Shown here piece after piece: positions 1 to 8,213 of a stretch of DNA of 14,528 nt. The stretch's first letter is position 1; each line of letters opens with the position of its first letter. The notes under the pieces are model-generated. The model made no database searches and was not told the origin of the DNA. It saw only the letters and a program-made list of their open reading frames with translations. Source of the DNA: Alphaproteobacteria bacterium (GTDB lineage: Bacteria > Pseudomonadota > Alphaproteobacteria > Acetobacterales > Acetobacteraceae); the NCBI GenBank assembly GCA_013298245.1, contig JAAFHD010000045.1, positions 1-14,528 of the forward strand, read 5' to 3'. The position numbers and the translations under genes were made by a program.

Positions 1-1
1 C

Positions 2-1285
2 TGGGCGGCACCACCTGGTGGGCCGATAGAACACAGTCTTTTCCTGCGTTTCCTGGATGCGGCGCAGGCTGGGCTGTCGGCCGCACTGCCGCTGGATGCG
101 GTCTATGTGCCGAACCATGGCGCATCGAGTGCGACGGGCGATGAGGATAGTGACGGCACGTTGGTGGCGATGATCCGCCGCGTGGTGGGGCCGCGCGTGC
201 CGATCGTGGTCAGCCATGATCTTCACTGCAATGTGAGCGAGAAACTTGTGGAGGCGGCGGATAGCCTGATCGCGTATCGCACCAATCCGCATGTCGATAT
301 GGCGGCGCGCGCGGCCGAATCGGCGGATATGATCCGGCTGTTGCTGGGCGGCACGCGGGTGCACACGCATTTCATCCGCCTGCCGTTGACGCCGCCTTCG
401 GTCACGCTGCTGACGGCGGAGGGGCCCTACGCGGATCTGATCCGCGAGGCGGAGGTGACGATGGCGCGCGAAGACGATGTGCTGAACGTGTCGGTGACGG
501 GTGGGTTTACGTTCAGCGATCTGCCGAAATGCGGGATCACGGTGAATGTGACGGCGCTGTCGGCGGAGGTGGCGCGCGGGCATGCGCAGCGCATAGCGAC
601 GATGGCGTGGGAGCAGCGGCATCGGCACACGCGCACGCTGTTGTCGGTGGCCGATGCGGTGGCGCTGGCGCGCGATACGACGGAGCGGGTGATTTTTTCC
701 GATGCCGGCGACAACCCCGGTGGTGGCGGGCGCGGCAATACCGCCTGGTTGCTGGAAGCGCTGCATGCGGCGCGGGTGCCTGGTGTGGTGCTGGGGCTGT
801 TCGTCGATCCGGCGCTGGCGGCGGAGGCGCATGCGTTGGGCGAAGGTGCTGAATTCGAGGCGCGGTTCAATCGCGAACCGTCGGAATTTTCGCAGCCTTT
901 CACGGCGCGCGCGCGGGTGGCGGTGCTGACCGATGGGCGCGGTGTGGGGCGGCGCGGCACGGTGGCGGGGCGGCAGTTCAACCTCGGGCCGGCCGCGCGG
1001 CTGACGTTGTTGGACAGTGGGATGGAGGTGGTGGTGATCAGCCTGCGACGGCAATGCCATGAGCCGCGCACGCTGGAGATGCATGGGCTGGATCTGCTCG
1101 CCGCGCGCTGCATCGTGGTGAAATCGCGCGGGCATTTCCGCGCGGGATTTGATGAATTCGCGCCGCCCGAACGTATACACGAAGTGGATACAGCGGGGCT
1201 GACCAGCCCGGTGCTGACGAACTTCGCCTGGAAGCGGCTGCCGCGCCCGGTCTACCCGTTGGACGCAGACACGGTGTGGCCCTGA
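2..1285 (+). CDS. M81 family metallopeptidase (MlrC-like), 5' end outside window
   Basis: The frame is open from base 2, so the gene starts before the window; about 427 residues are visible, against roughly 490-500 usual for the family. The first internal ATG, at 107, lies inside conserved sequence and is not the real start. Visible are the N-terminal metal-binding part, with a VSHDLHCNVS segment followed by YRTNPHVD, and the C-terminal MlrC_C domain, beginning around VIFSDAGDNPGGGGRG. Family knowledge: MlrC of sphingomonads cleaves linearised microcystin as a zinc enzyme. Most proteobacterial homologues have unknown, probably small amide or peptide, substrates. Its last 34 bases overlap the convergent 3' end of glcF. 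The family call is firm; the substrate cannot be told. Confidence 0.9.
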   Translation, partial: WAAPPGGPIEHSLFLRFLDAAQAGLSAALPLDAVYVPNHGASSATGDEDSDGTLVAMIRRVVGPRVPIVVSHDLHCNVSEKLVEAADSLIAYRTNPHVDMAARAAESADMIRLLLGGTRVHTHFIRLPLTPPSVTLLTAEGPYADLIREAEVTMAREDDVLNVSVTGGFTFSDLPKCGITVNVTALSAEVARGHAQRIATMAWEQRHRHTRTLLSVADAVALARDTTERVIFSDAGDNPGGGGRGNTAWLLEALHAARVPGVVLGLFVDPALAAEAHALGEGAEFEARFNREPSEFSQPFTARARVAVLTDGRGVGRRGTVAGRQFNLGPAARLTLLDSGMEVVVISLRRQCHEPRTLEMHGLDLLAARCIVVKSRGHFRAGFDEFAPPERIHEVDTAGLTSPVLTNFAWKRLPRPVYPLDADTVWP

Positions 1286-2559
1286 AGCGCCGCGGGAAGC
1301 GGCCCTCCGGCCATCCAGTCCAGCAGGGCGATCGTATGCACGGTGGGCATGGCATCGCCGGCCAGTTGGGTCAGGCAGCCGATATTCCCGGCAGCGATGA
1401 TGTCGGCGCGGGTGCGGCGCAGGTTGTCGAGTTTGCGCGTGCGCAGGCGGCCGGCGATCTCGGGCTGCATGATGTTGTAGGTGCCGGCGGAACCGCAGCA
1501 GAGATGGCCTTCCAGCGGTTCCTTCACGGTGAAGCCGGCGCGTTGGAGCAGCTGCTTGGGCAGGCTGGTGATCTTCTGGCCGTGCTGGAGCGAACAGGCG
1601 CTGTGGTAGGCGACGGTCAGGCCGGGGGTGGCGCGCGTTGGGGCGTAGTCGAACTTCGCCAGCACTTCGGTGATGTCCATGGCCAGTGACGAGATGCGCG
1701 CGGCGGCGTCGGCTTCGGGTTCCTCGCGGAACATGAAGCCGTAATCCTTCACGGTGGTGCCGCAGCCGGATGCGTTGATGACGACCGCGTCGAGTTCCAG
1801 TTTCGACCAGGCGTTGATGTTGGTGCGCGCGGCGTCCATCGCGGCGTGGTGGCGGCCCATGTGGTGGGTCAGCGCGCCGCAGCAGCCGGCCTCGCGCGGG
1901 ACGACCACTTCAATGCCCATGCGCGTCAGCAGGCGGATGGTGGCGGCGTTGATCTCGGGGTCCAGCACCTGTTGCGCGCAACCGGCGAGCAGCGCCACGC
2001 GGCCGCGGCGCGGGCCTTCGGCGGAGTGGATGCCGTGCACCGCTTGCGGGGCGGGCAGGGTTGCGGGGGCCAGGTCCAGCATGGCGCGCAGGCGCTGTGC
2101 GGTCATGGATTGGCCGGGGATCAGGCCGCGCATGGCGCGGCCGATGCCGGCCAGTTTCATCGCCGCGCGGAAGCGGCGCGGGTATGGCAGCAGGAAGGCC
2201 AGCGCGCTGCGCAATACGCGTTCCGGCAGCGGGCGCTTGTAGGTGTCCTCGATATGCCGGCGCGCGTGATCCACCAGGTGCATGTAGTTCACGCCAGACG
2301 GGCAGGTGGTCATGCAGGAGAGGCAGGAGAGGCAGCGATCGACGTGGCGCGCTTCCAGTTCGGTGGCGGCGCGGCCGTTCTCCAGCATGTCCTTGATGAG
2401 GTAGATGCGGCCGCGCGGGGAATCGAGTTCATCGCCCAGTTCGACGAAGGTGGGGCAGGTGGCGGTGCACATGCCGCAATGCACGCAGGTGCGCAGGATG
2501 CGGTTCGCTTCCGCCGTGTCGGCGTCCTGGAGTTGCAGCGCGGTGAAGTGGGTTTGCAC
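1252..2559 (-). CDS. glcF: Glycolate oxidase iron-sulfur subunit GlcF
   Basis: This 435-residue protein is the [4Fe-4S] subunit of membrane-associated glycolate oxidase (GlcDEF), which oxidises glycolate to glyoxylate and passes electrons to the respiratory chain. Two ferredoxin motifs are visible: C25-x2-C28-x2-C31-x3-C35-P and C76-x2-C79-x2-C82-x3-C86-P. Two CCG domains follow, with CCG at 226-228 and at 354-356, as in GlcF and heterodisulfide-reductase-like subunits. I chose a GTG start at 2559 because it is preceded by AGGAAAC about 6 bases upstream, comes 11 bp after the glcE stop, and gives the family length. The frame is open further upstream only as a shadow of glcE. It is the last gene of the operon, and its 3' end overlaps the convergent M81 gene. 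Confidence 0.95.
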   Translation of the reverse strand: MQTHFTALQLQDADTAEANRILRTCVHCGMCTATCPTFVELGDELDSPRGRIYLIKDMLENGRAATELEARHVDRCLSCLSCMTTCPSGVNYMHLVDHARRHIEDTYKRPLPERVLRSALAFLLPYPRRFRAAMKLAGIGRAMRGLIPGQSMTAQRLRAMLDLAPATLPAPQAVHGIHSAEGPRRGRVALLAGCAQQVLDPEINAATIRLLTRMGIEVVVPREAGCCGALTHHMGRHHAAMDAARTNINAWSKLELDAVVINASGCGTTVKDYGFMFREEPEADAAARISSLAMDITEVLAKFDYAPTRATPGLTVAYHSACSLQHGQKITSLPKQLLQRAGFTVKEPLEGHLCCGSAGTYNIMQPEIAGRLRTRKLDNLRRTRADIIAAGNIGCLTQLAGDAMPTVHTIALLDWMAGGPLPAALQGHTVSASNG

Positions 2560-2570
2560 GAGAGTTTCCT

Positions 2571-3695
2571 TCAGGCGCCGGCGCGCATGCGGCCGGGGTT
2601 CAGGATGCCGGCGGGGTCCAGCACCGTCTTCACGCGTGCGCCGATGGCGGCCAGTGGTGCTGCTTCCGGCGGGATGACCGGCACCGCGCCGCGCAGCGCA
2701 TCGGGTGCCCGGAACAGCGTGTAGGTGCCGGCGCCGGCGGCGGCGATGACGGCCTGGTGCATGGCGCTGGTGGCAGCGCCCGCGACCCAGACCAGGCCGC
2801 CGCCCCAGTCGAAGAGCAGCTTGGCGTTGGGCAGTGCGGCGGCGATGGCGGGTGCCGCGGAGGGGGCGGCGGAGATGCGCCACACGGCGTCATCGGGTGC
2901 GGCGGCCAGGGCGGTGCCGTCGCGGATGTCGCGCCATAGGCCAGGGTCGTCCAGCTGCGTGATGTCGCCATGCGGGGCGAGGGTGTCGCGCAGTTTGGCG
3001 GCGCGGTAGCGGACGCTTTCCGAAAAATCTTCCAGGCGGATCAGGGCGCGATTGTTGATGATGGCCGCACCCGAAACGCCGAAGGGCGAACCCAGTGCGG
3101 CGGAGAGCGCGCGCACGCCGGCGGCGATGTCAGGCACGGTGACGGCGAGGGTTGTGCTGGCTTCCGGCGCGGGCAGCACCTTGAAGGTGATTTCGGTGAG
3201 CACGCCGAGCGTGCCGTGGCTGCCGGAGAGCAGTTTGCACAGATCAAGGCCGGTGACGTTCTTCAGCACGCGGCCGCCCGAACGAAAAATTTCGCCATCG
3301 CCTTTTATGGCGCGGATGCCGAGCACGTGGTCGCGCATCGCACCCCAGGCGATGCGGCGCGGGCCGGACAGATTGGTCGCGACAATGCCGCCGATCGTGG
3401 CCGGTTGATCGCCGCCAAAAATGGCGCGCGGGTCGGGCGGTTCGGCGATGATGTGTTGGCCTTTTTCGGCCAGTGCCGCTTCGATTTCGGGGATGGGCGT
3501 GCCGGCGCGGGCGCTGATGACGAGCTCCGCCGGTTTGTAGAGCGTGATGCCGGACAGGCCGCGGGTGGAGAGTGTGCGCGCGGCTTGCACCGGGCGTAGC
3601 ATGGCGCGCTTGGTGCCATGGCCTTCGACCAGCAATGGCTCGCGCGCGGCGTGGGCGCGGGCGATGTCGGCGGCCAGTGCCGCTTCGGTGATCAT
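2571..3695 (-). CDS. glcE: Glycolate oxidase FAD-binding subunit GlcE
   Basis: This 374-residue protein is the second FAD-binding-4 type subunit of glycolate oxidase and acts with GlcD and GlcF. An N-terminal VEGHGTKR segment (residues 23-30) and an ATIGGIVATNLSGPRR stretch form the FAD-binding fold. GSHGTLGVLTEITFKVLP marks the end of that domain, and the protein closes with the family ending LNPGRMRAG. It is slightly longer than E. coli GlcE (about 350). The ATG start overlaps the glcD stop as ATGA (3692-3695), implying translational coupling and a fixed subunit ratio. The call rests on both the sequence and its place between glcD and glcF. Confidence 0.95.
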   Translation of the reverse strand: MITEAALAADIARAHAAREPLLVEGHGTKRAMLRPVQAARTLSTRGLSGITLYKPAELVISARAGTPIPEIEAALAEKGQHIIAEPPDPRAIFGGDQPATIGGIVATNLSGPRRIAWGAMRDHVLGIRAIKGDGEIFRSGGRVLKNVTGLDLCKLLSGSHGTLGVLTEITFKVLPAPEASTTLAVTVPDIAAGVRALSAALGSPFGVSGAAIINNRALIRLEDFSESVRYRAAKLRDTLAPHGDITQLDDPGLWRDIRDGTALAAAPDDAVWRISAAPSAAPAIAAALPNAKLLFDWGGGLVWVAGAATSAMHQAVIAAAGAGTYTLFRAPDALRGAVPVIPPEAAPLAAIGARVKTVLDPAGILNPGRMRAGA

Positions 3696-5131
3696 GCGGC
3701 CAGCACCGGGTTGTCTTCGAGTGGGAAGACCTTTGCGGGGTTCAACAACCAGGCGGGGTCGAAGGCGGATTTGATGTTGCGTTGCAGGCGCAATTCGCCA
3801 GGGGTGAATTGCACTGTCATCAGGTCGCGTTTTTCGATGCCCACGCCGTGCTCGCCGGTCAGGCAGCCGCCGACTTCGACGCAGAGGCGCAGGATGTCGG
3901 CGCCGAATTGTTCGGCGCGGGCGAAGCTGTTGGGGTCGTTGGCGTCGAACATGATCAGCGGGTGCAGGTTGCCGTCGCCGGCGTGGAAGACGTTGGCGAC
4001 GCCCAGGCCGTATTGCTGGGACAGTTCCGTGATGCGGCCCAGCACATGCGCCAATTCGCCGGTGGGGATGGTGCCGTCCATGCAGAGATAGTCGGGCGAA
4101 ATGCGGCCGACGGCGCCGAATGCGCCCTTGCGGCCTTTCCAGATGGCGAGGGATTGTTCGGCACTTTCGGCCAGCTTCATGCTGATCGGGTTGAAGCGTG
4201 CGCAGATGTCGCGGATGCGGGCCAGCAGCGCGTCCTGTTCCGCTTCGCTGCCTTCCACTTCGATGATGAGCATGGCCTCCGCGTCCAGCGGGTAGCCGGC
4301 GTGCGCGAAGGCCTCGCAGGCGTGGATGCAGGGGCGGTCCATGAACTCGAGTGCGACGGGGATGATGCCGCTGCCGATGATGGCGTCTACTGCCGCGCCC
4401 GCGACGGGGATGCTGTCGAAGGCGGCCAGCATGGCGCGGGCACCTTCGGGGCCGCGCAGGATGCGGACTGTCACTTCGGTCACCATGCCGAGCTGGCCTT
4501 CGCTGCCGGTGATGATACCAAGCCAGTCATAGCCGGCAGCGTCCACATGGGTGCCGCCGATGTCGATGATGTCGCCCTCGATGGTGACGAATTTCACGCC
4601 CAGAAGGTTGTTGGCGGTGACGCCGTATTTCAGGCAATGCGCGCCGCCGGAATTCATCATGACATTGCCGCCGATCATGCAGGCCAGCTGCGATGACGGG
4701 TCGGGGGCGTAGAAGAAACCATCGGCCTCGACCGCCTTGGTGATGCCGATATTGGTCACGCCCGCCTGCACCACGGCGAAGCGGTCATCGTAGTTCACAT
4801 CCAGGATGCGGTTCATGCGCATCAGGCCGATGACGACCGCATCGGCCAGCGGCAGCGCGCCACCGGACAGCGACGTGCCGGCGCCGCGCGGGATCACGCG
4901 CACGCCGTTGTCGTGGCAGAAGCGCAGCACGGCGGCGACTTCCTCGGTGGTGCGCGGCAGGGCGACGGCCAGCGGCATCTGGCGGTATGCGGGCAGGCCA
5001 TCGGTTTCATAGGGCTTCATGCGCGCGTCTTCGGTGATCAGCGCATCGGCCGGCAGCAGGCGTGCGAGGCCCGCGATGATCTCGGGGCGGCGGGCCATGA
5101 CATCGGGCTTGGGGGCGGGCAGGCGGATCAT
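3692..5131 (-). CDS. glcD: Glycolate oxidase catalytic subunit GlcD
   Basis: This 479-residue FAD-linked oxidase is the catalytic subunit that oxidises glycolate (and often D-lactate). The FAD-binding part contains PRGAGTSLSGGA (81-92), PDPSSQLACMIGGN (144-157) and GSEGQLGMVTEV (209-220). The C-terminal catalytic domain contains VFHAGDGNLHP (381-391), with the metal/substrate-binding histidines, and GGCLTGEHGVGIEKR (421-435). I chose the ATG at 5131 because AAGGAAG lies 6 bases upstream; the frame is open further but that extension runs antisense into the divergent reductase gene. It is the first gene of glcDEF. No glcC-type regulator is adjacent: the GntR/FCD gene at 9477-10121 is about 4 kb away and a link to glc is only possible. 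Confidence 0.96.
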   Translation of the reverse strand: MIRLPAPKPDVMARRPEIIAGLARLLPADALITEDARMKPYETDGLPAYRQMPLAVALPRTTEEVAAVLRFCHDNGVRVIPRGAGTSLSGGALPLADAVVIGLMRMNRILDVNYDDRFAVVQAGVTNIGITKAVEADGFFYAPDPSSQLACMIGGNVMMNSGGAHCLKYGVTANNLLGVKFVTIEGDIIDIGGTHVDAAGYDWLGIITGSEGQLGMVTEVTVRILRGPEGARAMLAAFDSIPVAGAAVDAIIGSGIIPVALEFMDRPCIHACEAFAHAGYPLDAEAMLIIEVEGSEAEQDALLARIRDICARFNPISMKLAESAEQSLAIWKGRKGAFGAVGRISPDYLCMDGTIPTGELAHVLGRITELSQQYGLGVANVFHAGDGNLHPLIMFDANDPNSFARAEQFGADILRLCVEVGGCLTGEHGVGIEKRDLMTVQFTPGELRLQRNIKSAFDPAWLLNPAKVFPLEDNPVLAA

Positions 5132-5178
5132 GGGCGGCTTCCTTGCAGGGCCGTTAGATGCGCTGCCAGGGCCACTTC

Positions 5179-5190
5179 CGCAAGCTTGCG
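5179..5190. promoter_or_regulatory. 12-bp perfect palindrome in the glcD / reductase divergent region
   Basis: CGCAAGCTTGCG is its own reverse complement and sits in the 85-bp gap between the glcD start (5131) and the reductase start (5217). A wider inverted pair, ATGCGC at 5158-5163 and GCGCAT at 5199-5204, flanks it. On the glcD strand the right half supplies TTGCGG, with CATCTA about 17 bases later, a weak candidate -35/-10 pair. An operator role is inference only. Confidence 0.35.
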
Positions 5191-5216
5191 TGATGCGGCG
5201 CATTGGGTGAAAAACC

Positions 5217-6185
5217 ATGGTGGACCAACCATCGCGCATTCTTGTCACCGGGGCATCCGGTTTTGTCGGCCGGCATATGCTGGCGGCGCTGCGTGACGCC
5301 TTCCCGGCCGCCACGCTGATCGCGGGCGAACACAGCGCGGCCGCACCTGGCTGGGATGAACAGGTGCAGCTCGAACTCACGCGCCCCGACAGCGTGCTGC
5401 GCGCGCTGCATGATGCAGCGCCGGACCACATCATTCACCTCGGCGCGCAGGCCAGTGTCGCGGATAGTTTTCGCGACGCGCATGCCACCTGGGATGCCAA
5501 TCTGAACGGCACGCTGTCATTGGCGCTGGCGGTGCGGGATACGACGCCGGATACGCGGCTGCTCGCGGTCTCCACCGGCGAGGTTTACGGGCTGAGTTTC
5601 CAGTCCGGCCGCGCGCTGGATGAGGACGCGGCCTTCGCACCCGCCAACCCCTATGCCGCGGCGAAGGCGGCGGCCGATACGGCGCTGGGGCGCATGGCCG
5701 ATGCGGGGCTTTCGGTGCTGCGCGCGCGGCCGTTGAACCATGTGGGACCAGGCCAGTCGGAACGCTATGCGGTGGCGAATTTCGCCCGCCAGGCAGCAGC
5801 GATCGAGGCGGGTTTGCAGCCGCCCGTCATCCAGGTGGGGGCGCTGGATCGGTGGCGCGATTTCCTGGATGTGCGCGATGTCTGCGCGGCCTATGCGCTG
5901 ATGCTGGCGCGCTGGCACGCGCTGCCGAATGGTGCGGCGTTGAACATCGCGTCGGGCCAGGCGCGGCGCGTGGGCGATCTGCTGGACGCGCTGATCGCGC
6001 GCACCGGCGTGGATGTGCGCATCGAGGAAAGCGCTGTCGCGTTGCGGCCGATGGACCTGCTGCGCGCGGTGGGTGATGCATCGCGCGCGCGCCACCTGCT
6101 GGGCTGGGAGCCGCGCATCCCCTGGGAGCAGACGCTGGACGATATCCTGACCGATTGGCGCGCGCGCGTCAGGCCACCAGCCTGA
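5217..6185 (+). CDS. NAD(P)-dependent sugar-nucleotide epimerase/reductase, GDP-6-deoxy-D-mannose reductase-like
   Basis: This 322-residue extended short-chain dehydrogenase has the Rossmann motif TGASGFVG (11-18), VSTGEVYG (118-125) with the catalytic Ser/Thr, and the catalytic pair Y146-x3-K150. RPLNHVGPGQ (171-180) closely matches the RPFNHxGPGQ signature of Rmd-type reductases, which convert GDP-4-keto-6-deoxymannose to GDP-D-rhamnose for surface polysaccharides. The gmd partner gene that normally provides this substrate is not in the window, so another 4-keto or hexose substrate is possible. The ATG at 5217 has a weak upstream GGGTGA. The gene diverges from glcD and its 3' end overlaps the convergent TauE-like gene by 17 bp. 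The family is certain, the exact substrate is not. Confidence 0.85.
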   Translation: MVDQPSRILVTGASGFVGRHMLAALRDAFPAATLIAGEHSAAAPGWDEQVQLELTRPDSVLRALHDAAPDHIIHLGAQASVADSFRDAHATWDANLNGTLSLALAVRDTTPDTRLLAVSTGEVYGLSFQSGRALDEDAAFAPANPYAAAKAAADTALGRMADAGLSVLRARPLNHVGPGQSERYAVANFARQAAAIEAGLQPPVIQVGALDRWRDFLDVRDVCAAYALMLARWHALPNGAALNIASGQARRVGDLLDALIARTGVDVRIEESAVALRPMDLLRAVGDASRARHLLGWEPRIPWEQTLDDILTDWRARVRPPA

Positions 6186-6900
6186 CCGCGAGCACGCCCA
6201 GCACCACGCCGTTCAGCGCGAAGAGCACGGCGCCGGCCGGGCGCAACTGTGGCCCCGCGCGGCGCGCGAAGAAGCCGCCCATGAAGGCCACCGCGACCAG
6301 GCCGGGTATGGTGCCGGCGGCGAAACTGGCCATCGCGATGACGCCGCCAAGCGCGCTGCCCGTCGCGGCCGCCGCGGCCAGTGCTGCGTAGATCGCGCCG
6401 CACGGCAGGGCCGAGAGCAACAGCCCGAGCAGCACGCCGCGCGCGCCCTGTGGTGCCGCGAGCAACGCGCCGATGCGCGTGCGGATCGCGCGCGGCAAGG
6501 GGGCGGCGGGCAGGCGCGTGGCGTGCCAGCCCAGGCGCTCGGCGGCTTGTGCGAGCATCAGCGCGGCGGCCACCAGCAGCAGTGCCGCGAAGAGCCAGCG
6601 CAGCCCGGTGATGCCCGCGAGCAGCCCGGCACCCGCGCCCGCCAACGCACCCAGCGCGGCATAACCCAGCACGCGCCCTGCGTGATACGGCAGCAGTGCA
6701 GACCCCGACAGGCGGCGCAGCACGCCGCCTTCCAGCGCGCGGCCTGGCACCTGCGCCAGCACGAAGGGCGCGCACATGCCGGCGCAATGCGTCGCACCCG
6801 ATGCGAGGCCCGCTGCGAACAGCGCGCCCGCCATGGCCAGCAGCGCCTGATGGCCCAGCGCCGTCAGGTCATGCAGGCAGTTGGCGAGGAGTTCGATCAT
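6169..6900 (-). CDS. TauE/SafE-like membrane protein (COG2836 type)
   Basis: This 243-residue, Ala/Leu-rich integral membrane protein has about six hydrophobic segments. Conserved points of the family are visible: GATHCAGMC (35-43) in the first membrane segment, YHAGRVLGYAALGALAG (72-88) and ALPCGAIY (164-171). The intramembrane H38, C39, C43 and C167 look suited to metal binding. Family knowledge: COG2836 members are annotated as sulfite exporters but often sit beside ccoS, fnr or hemN in gene sets for cbb3 oxidase and low-oxygen respiration, which suggests metal handling rather than sulfite export. The ATG at 6900 overlaps the hemN stop as ATGA (6897-6900), so the two are translationally coupled. 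It is the last gene of the FNR-box operon. Confidence 0.85.
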   Translation of the reverse strand: MIELLANCLHDLTALGHQALLAMAGALFAAGLASGATHCAGMCAPFVLAQVPGRALEGGVLRRLSGSALLPYHAGRVLGYAALGALAGAGAGLLAGITGLRWLFAALLLVAAALMLAQAAERLGWHATRLPAAPLPRAIRTRIGALLAAPQGARGVLLGLLLSALPCGAIYAALAAAAATGSALGGVIAMASFAAGTIPGLVAVAFMGGFFARRAGPQLRPAGAVLFALNGVVLGVLAVRLVA

Positions 6901-8213
6901 ACCGCGGCGCTGTGGCGCCCCGCGCGGTGCAGATAGGCGTCGAAGGCGGCCGCGACCAGGCGCAGGAAGGGGCGGCCGGCTTCGGTGATGGTGATGCGCG
7001 TGGTGTTGATGGTGACGATGCCCCGCGCGGCCAGCGGGGCGAGTTGCGGCATGGCTTCGGCCAGCAGCGCGGGCGGCGCGTCGGCGGCGAAATCGCACAT
7101 CAACTGCTCGATCAGCGCTGCGCGCGCGATGTCGTCGGCCGACAGCGCCTTGCCGCGCGCGATGGCGAAACGCCCTTCGGCCATGGCGGCCTGATAGCCC
7201 TTGTTGTCGGCACGGTTCTGCACGAAGCCCTGCGGCAGCCGGCCGATGGATGAAGCACCGATGCCCAAAAGCGCATCCGCGACATCGGTGGTGTAGCCCT
7301 GGAAATTGCGGCGCAGCCGGCCGGTGCGCGCCGCGTCTGCCAACGCGTCATCGGGGCGCGCGAAGTGGTCGAGGCCGATGGCGGCATAGCCCAGGCGCAA
7401 CAGCCGCGCGCGCGCCGCTTCCGCCTGTTCCACGCGTTCGGCGGGGCCGGGCAGCGATGCGGTGTCGATCAGGCGCTGATGCGTCTTCATCCAGGGCACA
7501 TGCGCGTAGCCGAACAGCGCGATGCGGTCCGGCGACAGGCCATGTGCTAGTTCCAGGCTGTGCAGCAGCGCGCGACGGTCCTGCTGGGGCAGGCCGTACA
7601 TCAGGTCCAGGTTGATGCTGACGATGCCCGCGGCGCGCAGGTTTTCGACCGCCGCGGCCACCACATCATAGGGCTGCACGCGGCCGATCGCGTGCTGCAC
7701 CACAGCGTTGAAATCCTGCACGCCGAGGCTCGCGCGGGTGGCGCCAATGGCGCCGAGTGTGGCGGCCGTGGCGTGCGTGGTGCTGCGCGGGTCCAGTTCC
7801 ACCGCGTGTTCCAGCAGGCCCGAAAGATCGAAGTGATGCGCGATGCGCTCGGTCAGTTCGCGCATCGCATCCAGGCCCAGCATGCTGGGCGTGCCGCCGC
7901 CCCAATGCAGGTGGGTGACGCGCCGCGCGGTGGTGCTGCGCGCGAGCAGTTCCACTTCGGCCAGCAGCGCGCGCAGATAGGCCTGCACGGGTTCGGCGCG
8001 CCGCACGACCTTGGTGTGGCAGCCGCAATAGCTGCACATCTCCTGGCAGAACGGCACATGGATGTAGAGCGAGAGTGTGGCGCGCCGCGGCAGTTCCGCC
8101 AGCCATCGCGCGTAGTCATCGGCGGTGGTTTCCGCGCTGAAATGCGGCGCTGTCGGGTATGAGGTGTAGCGCGGCACCGAACGCTCCGCGAGGAGGAGCT
8201 TGTGGCTATCCAT
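6897..8213 (-). CDS. hemN: Oxygen-independent coproporphyrinogen III dehydrogenase HemN
   Basis: This 438-residue radical-SAM enzyme converts coproporphyrinogen III to protoporphyrinogen IX without oxygen, for heme and bacteriochlorophyll. The HemN-type cluster motif C56-x3-C60-x2-C63-x-C65 is present, with the conserved N-terminal PRYTSYPT (14-21) and GGGTP (105-109) segments. HemN proper, unlike HemW, carries the fourth cysteine (CSYCGC) and the RYTSYPT start, so this is the real enzyme rather than the heme chaperone. Length fits (E. coli about 457). The ATG at 8213 was chosen because RYTSYPT follows it directly; it overlaps the bchJ stop by 8 bp. It is coupled downstream to the TauE-like gene. 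Its neighbours and the upstream FNR box point to induction at low oxygen. Confidence 0.95.
   Translation of the reverse strand: MDSHKLLLAERSVPRYTSYPTAPHFSAETTADDYARWLAELPRRATLSLYIHVPFCQEMCSYCGCHTKVVRRAEPVQAYLRALLAEVELLARSTTARRVTHLHWGGGTPSMLGLDAMRELTERIAHHFDLSGLLEHAVELDPRSTTHATAATLGAIGATRASLGVQDFNAVVQHAIGRVQPYDVVAAAVENLRAAGIVSINLDLMYGLPQQDRRALLHSLELAHGLSPDRIALFGYAHVPWMKTHQRLIDTASLPGPAERVEQAEAARARLLRLGYAAIGLDHFARPDDALADAARTGRLRRNFQGYTTDVADALLGIGASSIGRLPQGFVQNRADNKGYQAAMAEGRFAIARGKALSADDIARAALIEQLMCDFAADAPPALLAEAMPQLAPLAARGIVTINTTRITITEAGRPFLRLVAAAFDAYLHRAGRHSAAV

Noticed and set aside
427-1113. Long open frame on the - strand inside the M81 gene
   Set aside because: Shadow of GC-rich coding sequence: low-complexity Ser/Arg/Ala composition, no domain, and the + strand frame carries clear M81 motifs.
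2560-2883. N-terminal extension of GlcF to 2883
   Set aside because: The extension is Arg/His/Gly-rich shadow sequence of glcE. A GTG with a ribosome site at 2559 gives the family length.
3782-4696. 304-codon open frame on the + strand opposite glcD
   Set aside because: Antisense shadow; glcD motifs are complete on the other strand.
5132-5434. N-terminal extension of GlcD to 5434
   Set aside because: It runs antisense into the divergent reductase gene and has no similarity to GlcD; the ATG at 5131 has a clear ribosome site.
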